Positions 35,556-44,492 are shown, counted from the first letter of the stretch. The stretch is 64,000 nt of DNA from Xanthobacteraceae bacterium (GCA_030038995.1 JASHQS010000291.1:1-64000); one strand, 5' to 3'. Notes: generated from the sequence alone by a model not told the origin. Program-made: numbers and translations.

Positions 35556-37853
35556 TCAGACCGCCGCGGCGGCCGGCTCGCTGCCGCCGGTCAGCCGATA
35601 GAGCTGATCGCGGCCTGCGTAATACGGCGCGGGCCAGGTTTCGCCGCGGTCGCCGAGCCTTGCGGCGGCATGCAAGGTCCAATACGGATCGGCGAGATGC
35701 GGCCGGGCAAGGCAGACCAGATCGGCGCGGCCCGCCATCAGGATCGAGTTGACGTGGTCGGGCTCGAAAATGTTGCCGACCGCCATGGTGGCCATGCCGG
35801 TCTCGTTGCGGATGCGGTCGGAGAACGGCGTCTGAAACATGCGGCCGTAGACCGGTTGTGCCCGGATCGAGGTTTGGCCGGCCGACACGTCGCAGATGTC
35901 GACGCCGGCCTCCTGCAGCAGGCGGGCGATAGCGACGGCGTCGCGCGGCTCGATGCCATCGTCACCGACCCAGTCGCTGGCGGAGATGCGCACCGATATC
36001 GGCTTTTCTGCCGGCCACATCGCGCGCACCGCGTGAAAGATTTCCAGCGGATAGCGCATGCGATTTTGCAGCGAACCGCCGTATGCGTCGCTGCGCCAAT
36101 TGGTCAGCGGCGTGATGAACGACGACAACAGGTAGCCGTGCGCGCAATGGATTTCGAGCATGTCGAAGCCTGCCCGTGCGGCCATTGCGGCCGCAGCGAC
36201 AAATTGATCGCGCACCCGATCCATGTCGGCGCGATCCATGGCGCGCGCGGTCTGATTGCGCGGCGACCAGGCGGTGGCCGACGCCGCCAGCACCGGCCAG
36301 TTGCCGCATTTGAGCGGCGCGTCCATTTCCTCCCAGCCGAGCCGGGTCGAGCCCTTCGGGCCGGAATGGCCGAGTTGGCAGCAGATCTTGGCGTTGGTCT
36401 CGGCATGAACGAAATCGACGACGCGCTGCCACGCCGCTTCGTGTTCGGGCTTGTACATCCCGGTGCAGCCGGGCGTGATGCGGCCCTCGGCGCTGACGCA
36501 AGTCATCTCGATGCAGACGAGGCCGGCGCCGCCCTTGGCGCGCTCGCCGTAATGCACGAGATGCCAGTCGGTCGGGCAGCCATCGACTGCCTTGTACTGC
36601 GCCATCGGCGACACCACGACGCGATTCTTCAGGCGCATGTCGCGCAGCCGCAACGGCGCGAACATCGGCCGCCGCACCGCGTTGCCGCCGGCGCCGGCAC
36701 CGGCGCGGTGCTGGAACCAGGCCTCGGCGCCTTCCAGCCAACGCTTGTCGCGCAGCCGCAAATTCTCGTGGCTGATGCGCTGCGAGCGCGTCAGCAGCGA
36801 ATAATTGAACTGCACCGGGTCGAGCCGGAGGTAGCGCTCGACGTCCTCGAACCATTCCATCGAATTGCGCGCCGCCGATTGCAGGCGCAGCACTTCGGCG
36901 CGCCGGGCGTTCTCGTACTTGGCGAACGCCGCCTGCAAGGTCGGCTCGCTGTGCAGATAGTCGGCCATCGACACCGCGCTCTCCATGGCGAGCTTGGTGC
37001 CGGAGCCGATCGAGAAATGCGCGGTGGCGGCGGCGTCGCCCATCAGCACGATGTTTTGGTGCGACCAGTTCGCGCACAGTACGCGGGGAAAATTCAGCCA
37101 GGCCGAGCCGCGCATGTGCGCCGCATTCGACATCAGGCAGTGGCCGCCGAGATAGTCGGCAAAAATCCGCTCGCAGGCACGGCAGGATTCGTCCTGGCTC
37201 ATGGCGCCGAAGCCGAATTTCCGCCAGGTCGGCTCCGCGCATTCGACGATGAAAGTCGCGGTGTCGGCGTCGAACTGATAGGCGTGCGCCCACACCCAGC
37301 CGTGCTCGGTTTTCTTGAAAATGAAAGTGAAGGCGTCATCGAATTTTTGCCGCGTGCCGAGCCAGACGAACTTGTTCTTGCGCAAGTCGACGGCGGGCTT
37401 GAAGTATTGCGCGAACTCGCGGCGGGCTTTCGAGTTCAGCCCGTCGGCGGCGGCGACCAGGTCGTAGTTTTTGGCGAGTTCGCCGGCGCTGTCGATCCCG
37501 GTCTGGAAGCGCAAATCGACGCCGAGTTCGCGGGCGCGATCCTGCAAGAGCAAAAGCAGCTTCTTGCGCGCGATGCCGGAAAAGCCGTGGCCGCCGGAGA
37601 CCACGCGCTCGCCGCGATAATAGACGGCGATGTCGTCCCAGTAAGCGAAATGGCTGCGGATCGCCGCGGCGCTCGGCGGATCGTTGGCGGCGATGTTCTC
37701 GAACGTCTCGTCGGAGAACACCACGCCCCAGCCGAACGTGTCGTCGGGGCGGTTGCGCTCGAACACGGTGACGTCGTGGCCCGCGTCGCGCAGCTTCATT
37801 GAGATGGCGAAGTAGAGGCCCGCCGGGCCGCCGCCGAGGCACGCGATCTTCAT
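35556..37853 (-). CDS. Bifunctional aromatic acyl-CoA hydroxylase / old-yellow-enzyme reductase (salicylyl-CoA 5-hydroxylase or 2-aminobenzoyl-CoA monooxygenase type)
   Basis: A 765-residue fusion. Residues 1 to about 390 are a flavoprotein aromatic hydroxylase: GGGPAG at about 7-12, the middle DG-type motif, and [20 protein letters not shown] for the FAD ribityl part. From about residue 395 an old-yellow-enzyme barrel begins ([16 protein letters not shown]) with HxxH/N-type substrate residues and an NADPH-flavin reductase fold. Known relatives hydroxylate salicylyl-CoA at position 5, or hydroxylate and then reduce 2-aminobenzoyl-CoA in the hybrid aerobic anthranilate pathway. The two cannot be told apart here. 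It is the first gene of the operon, downstream of the candidate operators. Confidence 0.88.
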   Translation of the reverse strand: MKIACLGGGPAGLYFAISMKLRDAGHDVTVFERNRPDDTFGWGVVFSDETFENIAANDPPSAAAIRSHFAYWDDIAVYYRGERVVSGGHGFSGIARKKLLLLLQDRARELGVDLRFQTGIDSAGELAKNYDLVAAADGLNSKARREFAQYFKPAVDLRKNKFVWLGTRQKFDDAFTFIFKKTEHGWVWAHAYQFDADTATFIVECAEPTWRKFGFGAMSQDESCRACERIFADYLGGHCLMSNAAHMRGSAWLNFPRVLCANWSHQNIVLMGDAAATAHFSIGSGTKLAMESAVSMADYLHSEPTLQAAFAKYENARRAEVLRLQSAARNSMEWFEDVERYLRLDPVQFNYSLLTRSQRISHENLRLRDKRWLEGAEAWFQHRAGAGAGGNAVRRPMFAPLRLRDMRLKNRVVVSPMAQYKAVDGCPTDWHLVHYGERAKGGAGLVCIEMTCVSAEGRITPGCTGMYKPEHEAAWQRVVDFVHAETNAKICCQLGHSGPKGSTRLGWEEMDAPLKCGNWPVLAASATAWSPRNQTARAMDRADMDRVRDQFVAAAAMAARAGFDMLEIHCAHGYLLSSFITPLTNWRSDAYGGSLQNRMRYPLEIFHAVRAMWPAEKPISVRISASDWVGDDGIEPRDAVAIARLLQEAGVDICDVSAGQTSIRAQPVYGRMFQTPFSDRIRNETGMATMAVGNIFEPDHVNSILMAGRADLVCLARPHLADPYWTLHAAARLGDRGETWPAPYYAGRDQLYRLTGGSEPAAAAV

Positions 37854-37903
37854 GGTGCCGCCGTCCTGTTCGCACTGCCAACATGGCACGGCCGGCCGAT
37901 TAT

Positions 37904-37929
37904 TTCAAGCTTAAATATTCAAGCTTGAA
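37904..37929. promoter_or_regulatory. Tandem palindromic operators for the aromatic-CoA operon
   Basis: TTCAAGCTTGAA at 37918-37929 is a perfect 12-bp palindrome, and TTCAAGCTTAAA at 37904-37915 is a near copy 14 bp away. They lie 51-76 bp upstream of the first gene of the operon, in an AT-rich patch unlike the surrounding GC-rich DNA, where the promoter should be. The size and symmetry fit MarR-family sites, and a MarR gene is in the operon, so autoregulation is a reasonable inference. Confidence 0.6.
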
Positions 37930-38095
37930 GATATTCCGGCAGATCAAGCCCGGCGTCCGGAACAGCGCCCGACCATTGTGCCGGCGCTTGATATCGTCTT
38001 GTATCGCTTAGCTTTTCCCGCCCGCCGGCCGCGCGAAATGGCTCGCCACGCAGCGCACCCGCACCGCGTTGCGCCGACCGACGGGAACGTAAGCG

Positions 38096-38216
38096 TCATT
38101 CCGGCCGAGCCCGCAGCGCGAGAGCCGGAATCCATAACCACATTCGGTGAAGATTCTGCACCGGCCGTGGTTATGGATTCCGGGCTCGCCGCTGCGCGGC
38201 GCCCCGGAATGACGAT
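38096..38216. repeat. Large inverted repeat (REP-like)
   Basis: GTCATTCCGG near the left end, CCGGAATCCATAACCAC in the left centre, GTGGTTATGGATTCCGG in the right centre and CCGGAATGAC at the right end form nested inverted repeats of about 48 bp per arm around a 25-base centre. The CATAACCAC/GTGGTTATG core is shared with the element at 31269-31357. It fills most of the gap upstream of the aromatic-CoA operon and abuts the dioxygenase remnant. Confidence 0.75.
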
Positions 38217-38217
38217 G

Positions 38218-38379
38218 TCAAAGCGGCACGGTGATGCCGTCGAGCGGCGCGTCGCAATTGACCAGGTCGACCCGCTTCCAGGCAATCATGATGCGGCCGC
38301 CGCTCTGCACCAGGCGATGCCGCATGGTGCCGCCGAACAGGCGCTGCTGCTCGCGGCGGTATTCGATCATCATGAATTT
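38218..38379 (-). pseudogene. C-terminal remnant of a ring-hydroxylating dioxygenase beta subunit
   Basis: The last 53 codons before a TGA at 38218 read KFMMIEYRREQQRLFGGTMR, then RHRLVQSGGRIMIAWKRVDL, and finally VNCDAPLDGITVPL. This is the end of the small (beta) subunit of benzoate/anthranilate-type aromatic-ring dioxygenases (YRRE, then AWKRVDLVNCD, then ITVP). Upstream, the frame runs directly into a palindromic repeat (38384-38458) and stops making sense, and no alpha subunit is present. So the gene is truncated, with the break at or beside the repeat. Confidence 0.65.
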
Positions 38380-38383
38380 TGAG

Positions 38384-38458
38384 CCCGGCTTGCGCGCAGC
38401 GCAAGCCGGGGACCGGAGGGCGATGCTGCTCCCGGATTTCGCTTTCGCGAAATCCGGG
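38384..38458. repeat. Two-hairpin palindromic repeat, copy A
   Basis: First hairpin: CCCGGCTTGCGC (38384-38395) with GCGCAAGCCGGG (38399-38410), 12 bp perfect, 3-base loop. Second hairpin: CCCGGATTTCGC (38431-38442) with GCGAAATCCGGG (38447-38458), 12 bp perfect, 4-base loop. The same pair in the same order is found at 39866-39936, on the other side of the MFS gene. Confidence 0.8.
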
Positions 38459-38545
38459 CTACGGCTGGTCGCAACGGCGGCGATTTGCGATAATTGCGGC
38501 GCGCCGTGCCGCCGCGCTTGTTCATGAATGGAGCGAGAGAGCCCC

Positions 38546-39865
38546 ATGACCGATGCAACCGTCGCAGCAGCCGCCGGCCCGACCCCGCAGCAGATTTTCC
38601 GGGTGGCGCTCGCCAGCATCATCGGCTCGGTGATCGAGCAATACGATTTTTTGGTCACCGGCATCATCGCCGCCACCGTGTGGGGCGGTGTCTTCTTCAA
38701 GCTGCCCGGACTTGCCGCTGTCGCCGCCGCGATCACGGTCTATGGGCTCGGCATCGTCATCCGGCCGATCGGCGCCTTCATCTTCGGCCATATCGGCGAC
38801 CGGCAGGGGCGCAAGGACGCGATGGTCTATGCGCTGGTGCTGATGGGCGCGAGCACGCTGTTGATCGGGCTCATCCCGGGCTACGACAGCATCGGCGCCG
38901 TCGCGCCGGTGCTGCTCGTCATCTTCCGGCTGGTGCAGGGCATCAGCTTCGGCGCCGAGTTCGGCACCGCCTCGACCTGGGTGGTCGAGCAGGCGGCGCG
39001 CTCCAGGCGCCGCGCCTTCTGGGGCGCCTGGGTCGGCTTCGCCATCCCGATCGGGTTGCTCCTCGGCTTCGGCTCGGTGATCATCGTCAAGTCGTTGATG
39101 AGCGCCGACGCCTTCAACGCCTGGGGCTGGCGCCTGTTCTTCTATTTCGGCTTTCTGGTGGCGATCGTCGGCATCGTCATCCGCACCCGCACCATGGACA
39201 GCTTCGTGTTCGAGCAGCACAAGAACCAGGTGGCCATCCTCAGCGACCCGGCGCGCCAAGTCTGGCGCGACATGCCGCTCACCATCCTGCGCACCTCGCT
39301 GGTCAACGCCATGTTCGGCGGCGCGTTCTTTCTCTATTTCGTGTTCGGCACGAGCTACATGAAGGCGGTCGGCTTTACCGGCAATACGCCGGAGCTCATC
39401 GGGCTCATCGCCGCCGCGTTCATGCTGGCGTTCATGATCGTCGGCTCGCTCCTGGCCGACGTCATCAGCCGCCGCGCCATCCTGTTGACCGCGGCGATCG
39501 TGTTCCTGGTCTTCGCCATTCCGTATTTCTCGCTGGTCAATACCGGCAACGTCGTGCTGGCGACGATCGCCGACGTCATCGGCTTCGGTTTCGTGTTCGG
39601 CTTCGGCTACGGCGCGATCCCGACATTTTACACGGAGAATTTTCCGACCCGCTATCGCGCCTCCGGCGCCAGTGCCGGCTATCAGATCGCGCAGGTTTAC
39701 GGCGGCGGGCTCATTCCGATCATCGCCGGCCGCATCCTGACGGCGTACGGCGTCAAGAACGCCTATATCTATATCGGCGGCCTCGTCATGATCTACGCGG
39801 TTGCCGCCATCATCGCGATTCTGCGCACGCCGGAGACCAGGGGCGCGAATTTGGAAGGCTCGTAG
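38546..39865 (+). CDS. MFS transporter, metabolite:proton symporter family
   Basis: A 439-residue, 12-helix major facilitator protein. The loop 2-3 motif GHIGDRQGRKDAM (about 85-97) and the repeat of it in the second half (GSLLADVISRR) are present, as is GIVIRPIGAFIFG and YTENFPTRYRASG of the ShiA/ProP/KgtP metabolite:H+ symporter group. It probably imports a carboxylate or aromatic acid. The ATG at 38546 has GAGCGAGAG just upstream; an ATG at 38528 is an alternative. The gene is bracketed by two copies of a palindromic repeat pair. Confidence 0.85.
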   Translation: MTDATVAAAAGPTPQQIFRVALASIIGSVIEQYDFLVTGIIAATVWGGVFFKLPGLAAVAAAITVYGLGIVIRPIGAFIFGHIGDRQGRKDAMVYALVLMGASTLLIGLIPGYDSIGAVAPVLLVIFRLVQGISFGAEFGTASTWVVEQAARSRRRAFWGAWVGFAIPIGLLLGFGSVIIVKSLMSADAFNAWGWRLFFYFGFLVAIVGIVIRTRTMDSFVFEQHKNQVAILSDPARQVWRDMPLTILRTSLVNAMFGGAFFLYFVFGTSYMKAVGFTGNTPELIGLIAAAFMLAFMIVGSLLADVISRRAILLTAAIVFLVFAIPYFSLVNTGNVVLATIADVIGFGFVFGFGYGAIPTFYTENFPTRYRASGASAGYQIAQVYGGGLIPIIAGRILTAYGVKNAYIYIGGLVMIYAVAAIIAILRTPETRGANLEGS

Positions 39866-39936
39866 CCCGGCTTGCGCGCAGGGCAAGCCGGGCTACGACG
39901 AGATCGTCCCCGGATTTCGCTGGTGCCAAATCCGGG
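39866..39936. repeat. Two-hairpin palindromic repeat, copy B
   Basis: CCCGGCTTGC (39866-39875) pairs with GCAAGCCGGG (39883-39892), and CCCGGATTT (39909-39917) with AAATCCGGG (39928-39936). It is a slightly diverged copy of the pair at 38384-38458, directly after the MFS stop codon, where it could also end transcription. Confidence 0.78.
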
Positions 39937-39965
39937 CTACAATCATCCAATCAAGGAGCACGCCG

Positions 39966-40853
39966 ATGCAGATCGTTCCGCTGGGTCCCGGTTTTGCCGT
40001 CGAGTTGCTCGGCGTGACGCTGGCCGACGTGGCGGCGAACGACGCCGCATACAAAGAGGTGCGCGCGGCATTCGAGGAGCATTCGGTCCTGGTGTTTCGC
40101 GGCCAGGACGTCACCGACGAGACGCAGCTTGCGTTCTCGCGCCGCTTCGGGCCGCTCGAAGTCACCAAGGTTGGCTCCGAGGGCTTCGGCACCAATCTGG
40201 TGATCCTCAAGACGCTCGACGACAACGGCAATGTCGTGCCGGAGGATCATCGCCTGGCGCTGCGCAACAAGGCCAACCAGCTCTGGCACACCGACAGTCC
40301 GTTCAAGCGCGTGCCGGCGCTCGCTTCGGTGCTGTCGTCGCGCATCATTCCGGGCCGCGGCGGCGAGACCGAGTTCATCTCGACCCGGCTTGCCTTCGAA
40401 CGGCTCGAGCCATCGCTGCAGCAAAGGCTGCGGCAGGCGTTCGCCTGGCACGATTACGCCTATTCGCGCGGCAAGATCGCGCCGGGTTTGGCGACCCCTG
40501 AAGAGCGCGCGGCGCTGCCGCCGCAATGCTGGCGGCTCATCTGGCGCAATCCGACGAACGGCCGCGAGGCGCTGTACCTCGCTTCGCACACCTATGCGAT
40601 CGAGGGCATGGCGCCGAAGCAAGCGCAAAAGCTGCTCGCCGAACTGATGGCGGCGGCGACCGCGTCCGGACGAAGTTATCAGCACGGCTGGAATAAGGGT
40701 GACGTGGTGATGTGGGACAACCGCGCCACCATGCATCGCGGCCGGCCGTGGCCGGCCGACGAGCCGCGCTACATGGTGCGCACGACGATTTCCGCTACCG
40801 CCGTCGACGGGCTCGAATCGATGCGCGCGCCGCCGCGCCAGGCGGCGGAATAG
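39966..40853 (+). CDS. TauD/TfdA family 2-oxoglutarate-dependent dioxygenase
   Basis: A 295-residue non-heme iron dioxygenase. The iron triad is H108, D110 (LWHTD) and H257 (TMHRGRPW), and the 2-oxoglutarate arginine is probably R272 in RYMVRTT. The length and motifs match the TfdA branch, which cleaves aryloxyacetate ethers such as 2,4-D as well as other substrates; TauD-like use of sulfonates cannot be excluded. An AAGGAG ribosome-binding site precedes the ATG. It follows the MFS transporter, which may bring in its substrate. Confidence 0.87.
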   Translation: MQIVPLGPGFAVELLGVTLADVAANDAAYKEVRAAFEEHSVLVFRGQDVTDETQLAFSRRFGPLEVTKVGSEGFGTNLVILKTLDDNGNVVPEDHRLALRNKANQLWHTDSPFKRVPALASVLSSRIIPGRGGETEFISTRLAFERLEPSLQQRLRQAFAWHDYAYSRGKIAPGLATPEERAALPPQCWRLIWRNPTNGREALYLASHTYAIEGMAPKQAQKLLAELMAAATASGRSYQHGWNKGDVVMWDNRATMHRGRPWPADEPRYMVRTTISATAVDGLESMRAPPRQAAE

Positions 40854-41010
40854 GGCGCGCGGCACAGCGGTCGTCGATCCGCACGAGGTGCCGAACCCGG
40901 CCAGGCCGAGGCTATCGACCGCATCTGCCGCGAGCATGCCGACCTGTCCAATGACGCATTTGTGAGCGCGAACCTGGAACGCCGGCTGTCGTAATGCGAC
41001 TTGAAGAGCC

Positions 41011-42303
41011 ATGGTGCAGCGCGTTTTGCTGATTTGTTTGTTGGCGCTGGTCGCGGTTCCCGCGCAGGCGCAGTTGCGCGGCCACGGCGGGCCGGTGCGG
41101 GCGCTGGCAGTGTCGCGCGACGGCGCCACGGCGGTGTCGGGTAGCTTCGACACTTCGGCGATCATCTGGTCGCTCAAGACCAACACGGCGCGCCAGGTGC
41201 TGCGCTTCCACGACGGCGCGGTCAACGCGGTGGCGTTCTTGCCCGACGGGCGGATCGCCACGGCGAGCGCCGATGCGCGCATCGCGCTGTGGAACGCGGG
41301 CGAGACCCAGCCGCGCACCGTGCTGACCGGCCACACCGCGCCGATCGTCGGGCTCGCGGTGTCGCCCGACGGCAAGACTTTGGCGTCGGCCTCGTGGGAC
41401 CGCACCGTGCGGCTATGGCCGCTTGCCGGCGGCGCGCCGGGCGCGCCGCGCGTTCTGGAAGGGCATCAGCAAAACGTCAACGGCGTCGCATACCTACCCG
41501 ACGGCCGCGCGCTGGTCTCGGTCGGCTACGACGCGACGTTGCGCATCTGGCCCTTGGGCAGCGGGGCTGATGTGGCTCCGATCATCGTCACCCTGCCGAC
41601 GCCGCTCAATGCCGTTGCGGTCGCGCCGGACGGCGAAATTTTTTGCGCCGGCGCCGACGGCAAGGTCTACGCGCTGTCGCCGGCCGGAAAACTGCGCGCC
41701 ACGGTCGCCGCCGGCGACACGCCGATCATCGCGCTCGCCATCTCGCGCGACGGCGCGCTCGTTGCCGCCGCCGGCGTCCGCGGCGCGGTGGCATTGATCG
41801 ATCGCCGCAAGCGCGCGGTGATACACACGCTCGTCGGTCCCGGCCTGCCGGTGTGGTCGGCGGCGTTCTTTCCCGATAACCGCACGTTGCTGACCGGCGG
41901 CGCCGACCGCATCATCCGCCGCTGGAACGTGGTGACCGGCGAACCGATCGGTAACGTCGCGGTCGGCGGCCCGGCGGATCCGCTTGCCGCCTATGCGGGC
42001 GATCCCGGCGCGGCGGTGTTCCGCGCCTGCGTCGCTTGCCACACGCTCAAGCCCGATGAAGGGCCGCGCGCCGGGCCGACGCTTGCCGGCCTGTTCGGCC
42101 GCCGCATCGCCACGCTGCCCGGCTACAATTTCTCGCCGGCGCTGAAAAAGCTCGACATCGTATGGACGCCGCAGACCGTTTCGAAACTGTTCGAACTCGG
42201 TCCCGCCACTTACACGCCGGGCACCAAAATGCCGCAACAGACCATCAACTCGGCCGCCGACCGCGGCGCCCTGGTCAAGTTTTTACAGAAGGCGACAAGG
42301 TGA
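41011..42303 (+). CDS. WD40 beta-propeller fused to a cytochrome c domain
   Basis: A 430-residue exported protein. A signal peptide (about 1-21, ending AQA) is followed by seven or so WD40-like blades (each with GH, SPDG and x-W-x pattern; clear units begin at about residues 22, 65, 107 and 150) up to about residue 325. A class I cytochrome c follows, with heme site C340-x2-C343-H344 and Met ligand M407 in TKMPQQ. The protein would sit in the periplasm, the propeller giving a binding platform and the heme an electron-transfer role. No partner gene is obvious; it follows a TfdA-like gene by 157 bp, of which the first part may be a decayed frame. Confidence 0.87.
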   Translation: MVQRVLLICLLALVAVPAQAQLRGHGGPVRALAVSRDGATAVSGSFDTSAIIWSLKTNTARQVLRFHDGAVNAVAFLPDGRIATASADARIALWNAGETQPRTVLTGHTAPIVGLAVSPDGKTLASASWDRTVRLWPLAGGAPGAPRVLEGHQQNVNGVAYLPDGRALVSVGYDATLRIWPLGSGADVAPIIVTLPTPLNAVAVAPDGEIFCAGADGKVYALSPAGKLRATVAAGDTPIIALAISRDGALVAAAGVRGAVALIDRRKRAVIHTLVGPGLPVWSAAFFPDNRTLLTGGADRIIRRWNVVTGEPIGNVAVGGPADPLAAYAGDPGAAVFRACVACHTLKPDEGPRAGPTLAGLFGRRIATLPGYNFSPALKKLDIVWTPQTVSKLFELGPATYTPGTKMPQQTINSAADRGALVKFLQKATR

Positions 42304-42421
42304 CGGCGCGTTTGCGCCCGCTAACGCAACAATCAGGACACATCACTTTCCCGCGAGGCAGCCTCGTCGGCAACCCGCGCCTGCTATATGCGCGGCGCAA
42401 CAAGGAAGACGAGGAGTTTCG

Positions 42422-42874
42422 ATGCATCCGCTACTCAAACCCTTACCGCCGTTGGGCCGCGTTCTGTTGGCGCTGATCTTCGTGCTGTCCGGGATCAGCA
42501 AGCTCGGCGCGATTGCGGCGACCTCCGCAAACATGGCGAGCCACGGCATTCCGTATGCCGGCGATCTGGTGTGGGGCGCGGTTGCGCTCGAGATCGGCGG
42601 CGGCGCGATGCTGATCGTCGGCCTGTTGGCGCGGCTGGTGGCGCTGGCGCTGTTCTTCTATACGCTGGTGCTGGCGGTGATGTTCCATCCCTATTGGGCG
42701 TTCACCGGCGCCGCCGCGCATGCGCAGCACAGCTATTTCTACGAGCATCTGTCGATGATGGGCGGCATGCTGTTCGTGGTGGCGTTCGGCGCCGGCCCGT
42801 ACAGTATCGATGCGCTCATCTTCGGCCGCAGCCGCGCTGCGGGGCATCGAATTGCCGCGGCCGCATCCGCTTGA
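42422..42874 (+). CDS. DoxX family membrane protein
   Basis: A 150-residue protein with four hydrophobic helices, beginning with the GRVLLALIFVLSGISKLG motif typical of DoxX/TQO small-subunit relatives and containing GLLARLVALALFFYTLVLA. Members are membrane proteins of uncertain role, some linked to oxidative stress or quinone chemistry. An AGGAG-like site precedes the ATG. It is monocistronic as far as can be seen. Confidence 0.82.
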   Translation: MHPLLKPLPPLGRVLLALIFVLSGISKLGAIAATSANMASHGIPYAGDLVWGAVALEIGGGAMLIVGLLARLVALALFFYTLVLAVMFHPYWAFTGAAAHAQHSYFYEHLSMMGGMLFVVAFGAGPYSIDALIFGRSRAAGHRIAAAASA

Positions 42875-42896
42875 TGGAGTTTCGGCGGCGAAAAAA

Positions 42897-43026
42897 TCGT
42901 TTCCGGATGCGGTGCGGCGCGAAGCGGTGCACCGCTGATCCGGGATCGTCCCGAACGCGGATTTCGATACGGTCCCGGGTCCGCAGCGCACCACGTCGTG
43001 CGGCGCTGCGCCTGGGAAACACGCAT
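42897..43026. repeat. Partial, diverged copy of the MITE core
   Basis: From CGTTTCCGGATGCGGTGCGG through the GCGGTGCACCGCTGATCCGGGA block to CCTGGGAAACACGCAT, this matches the interior of the elements at 33246-33421 and 61537-61714. It lacks their CATAGG terminal inverted repeats and carries more substitutions. It fills the 172-bp space between two convergent genes. Confidence 0.65.
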
Positions 43027-43046
43027 TTTAATTCGGCTGATCAGCC

Positions 43047-44342
43047 CTATTCCGCCGCTTCGCGGAAGGTCAGCATCTCTTCGCGCGGCGCCAGGTCGAC
43101 GAGCTTGCCGTCCTTGATGACGTGAGTGAGGTGCTTGCCGCCCTGCAGCACGGTGATGTCGGCGAGCGGATCGCGGTCGAGCACGATCAGGTCGGCGAGT
43201 TTTCCCGGCGCCAATTCGCCGACCTGACCTTGCAGGCCGATCGCGCAGGCGTTGTCGCGCGTCGCTGCGGTGATCGCCTCGAGCGGTGCGTAGCCGCCGT
43301 ATTTGACGAAAATCTCCAATTCCTTGGCATGGATCTCACCGTAACGCATAAAGGTGTTGTTGCCGGTATCGGTGCCGACCAGAAGCTTTATGCCGAGCTT
43401 GCGCGCCTTGTGCATAAGCTGGCAGAGCGCCTCGAAATGCCGCTTCATGCGATTGATGTCGAGCTGCACCTGCGCGGCGCCGACTTTTGCGCCGAGCTCG
43501 ACCACCATGGCGAGGAAGGTCGCGGTCGGAATGATCGGCATGCCGGCCTTGGCGACCGCCTCGAGATCGCGGTCGGTGGCGAGATCGGCGTGGATGATCC
43601 AATCGACGCCGGCTTCGGCGGCGGCGCGGGTCGAGCCGGCGCCGCGCGAGTGGATGCCGACGCGCAGATTGCGGCGATGCGCCTCGGCGACAACGGCGGC
43701 GATCTCTTCCTTGGCCAGCATCTGCGATTCGCCGGAGCGGCTGTCCGCCATCTTGATGAAATTGACGCCGTGCTTGCCCTGGCGCCGCACCTCGGTGACC
43801 ATCTCATCGGCGGTGTTGCACAATTTGCCGATCGAATGATCGGGCGTGCCTTCCCATGACGGCTCGTCGTCCTCGATGCAGCCGTAGGTGACGATCATGC
43901 GGCCGGCGACGTACATGCGCGGCCCTTCCATCAGGCCGAGTTTTATCGCGTCGCGCACGCCGACGTCGGTGAACCAGGTGCCGCCCGGCACAGAAATGCC
44001 GGTGACGCCGGAGCGCAGCACCCTTTGCACGCTGTGCGCCGCCTTGAGCGTGGAAAATTCCGGCCGCGTGGTGCCGCGGCCTTTGCCCTCGCCCTTGATC
44101 ACCGGATAGCCGTAGGAGACGTGGCAATGGGCGTCGATCAGGCCGGGCATGATCCATTGTCCGGCGGCATCGATCACCGCGACATTGCGGCGGTCGTCGA
44201 GCGCGACATCGGGCGGCAGCGCGCCGATATGCTTGATGCGGTTGCCTGCGACGACGATAGCGTCGTTGCGCCGCGCCGGCGCGCCTGAGCCGTCGATCAC
44301 GGTGCCGTTGCGGATGACGATGGTGTCGGGGGTCGTGGTCAT
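43047..44342 (-). CDS. Metal-dependent amidohydrolase (imidazolonepropionase-like)
   Basis: A 431-residue amidohydrolase-superfamily protein. The DAHCH motif gives H72 and H74; a lysine in NFIKMADS is a candidate for the carboxylated metal bridge; HSRGAG, HADLAT and VGTDTGN supply the other histidines and the catalytic aspartate. The composite beta-sandwich and barrel layout matches the imidazolonepropionase/prolidase-like family, which acts on cyclic amides or peptides. There is no signal peptide. It is convergent with doxX and has no operon partner. Confidence 0.83.
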   Translation of the reverse strand: MTTTPDTIVIRNGTVIDGSGAPARRNDAIVVAGNRIKHIGALPPDVALDDRRNVAVIDAAGQWIMPGLIDAHCHVSYGYPVIKGEGKGRGTTRPEFSTLKAAHSVQRVLRSGVTGISVPGGTWFTDVGVRDAIKLGLMEGPRMYVAGRMIVTYGCIEDDEPSWEGTPDHSIGKLCNTADEMVTEVRRQGKHGVNFIKMADSRSGESQMLAKEEIAAVVAEAHRRNLRVGIHSRGAGSTRAAAEAGVDWIIHADLATDRDLEAVAKAGMPIIPTATFLAMVVELGAKVGAAQVQLDINRMKRHFEALCQLMHKARKLGIKLLVGTDTGNNTFMRYGEIHAKELEIFVKYGGYAPLEAITAATRDNACAIGLQGQVGELAPGKLADLIVLDRDPLADITVLQGGKHLTHVIKDGKLVDLAPREEMLTFREAAE

Positions 44343-44492
44343 GAGGAAGGTCCTCGATTGTTGCCCGCGAGCTTAGCGCGGATTTGGCGGCGGCGAAATG
44401 TAATCTTGAGCGTGACGAAACGAGGCGGATGGTCAACCACCTTGGGCTGGCGCGGTCGCTCACATTGCCAACGTGCATCGCGTGTGGTAATA

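Noticed and set aside
35385-37802. Plus-strand open frame of 805 codons opposite the fused hydroxylase
   Set aside because: No domain features and His/Arg/Ala-biased composition; the minus-strand gene is clearly real.
40860-40994. Short open frame reading ...AEAIDRICREHADLSND...ERRLS before the WD40-cytochrome gene
   Set aside because: It looks somewhat protein-like and could be a gene tail, but no start or family could be found in so short a piece.
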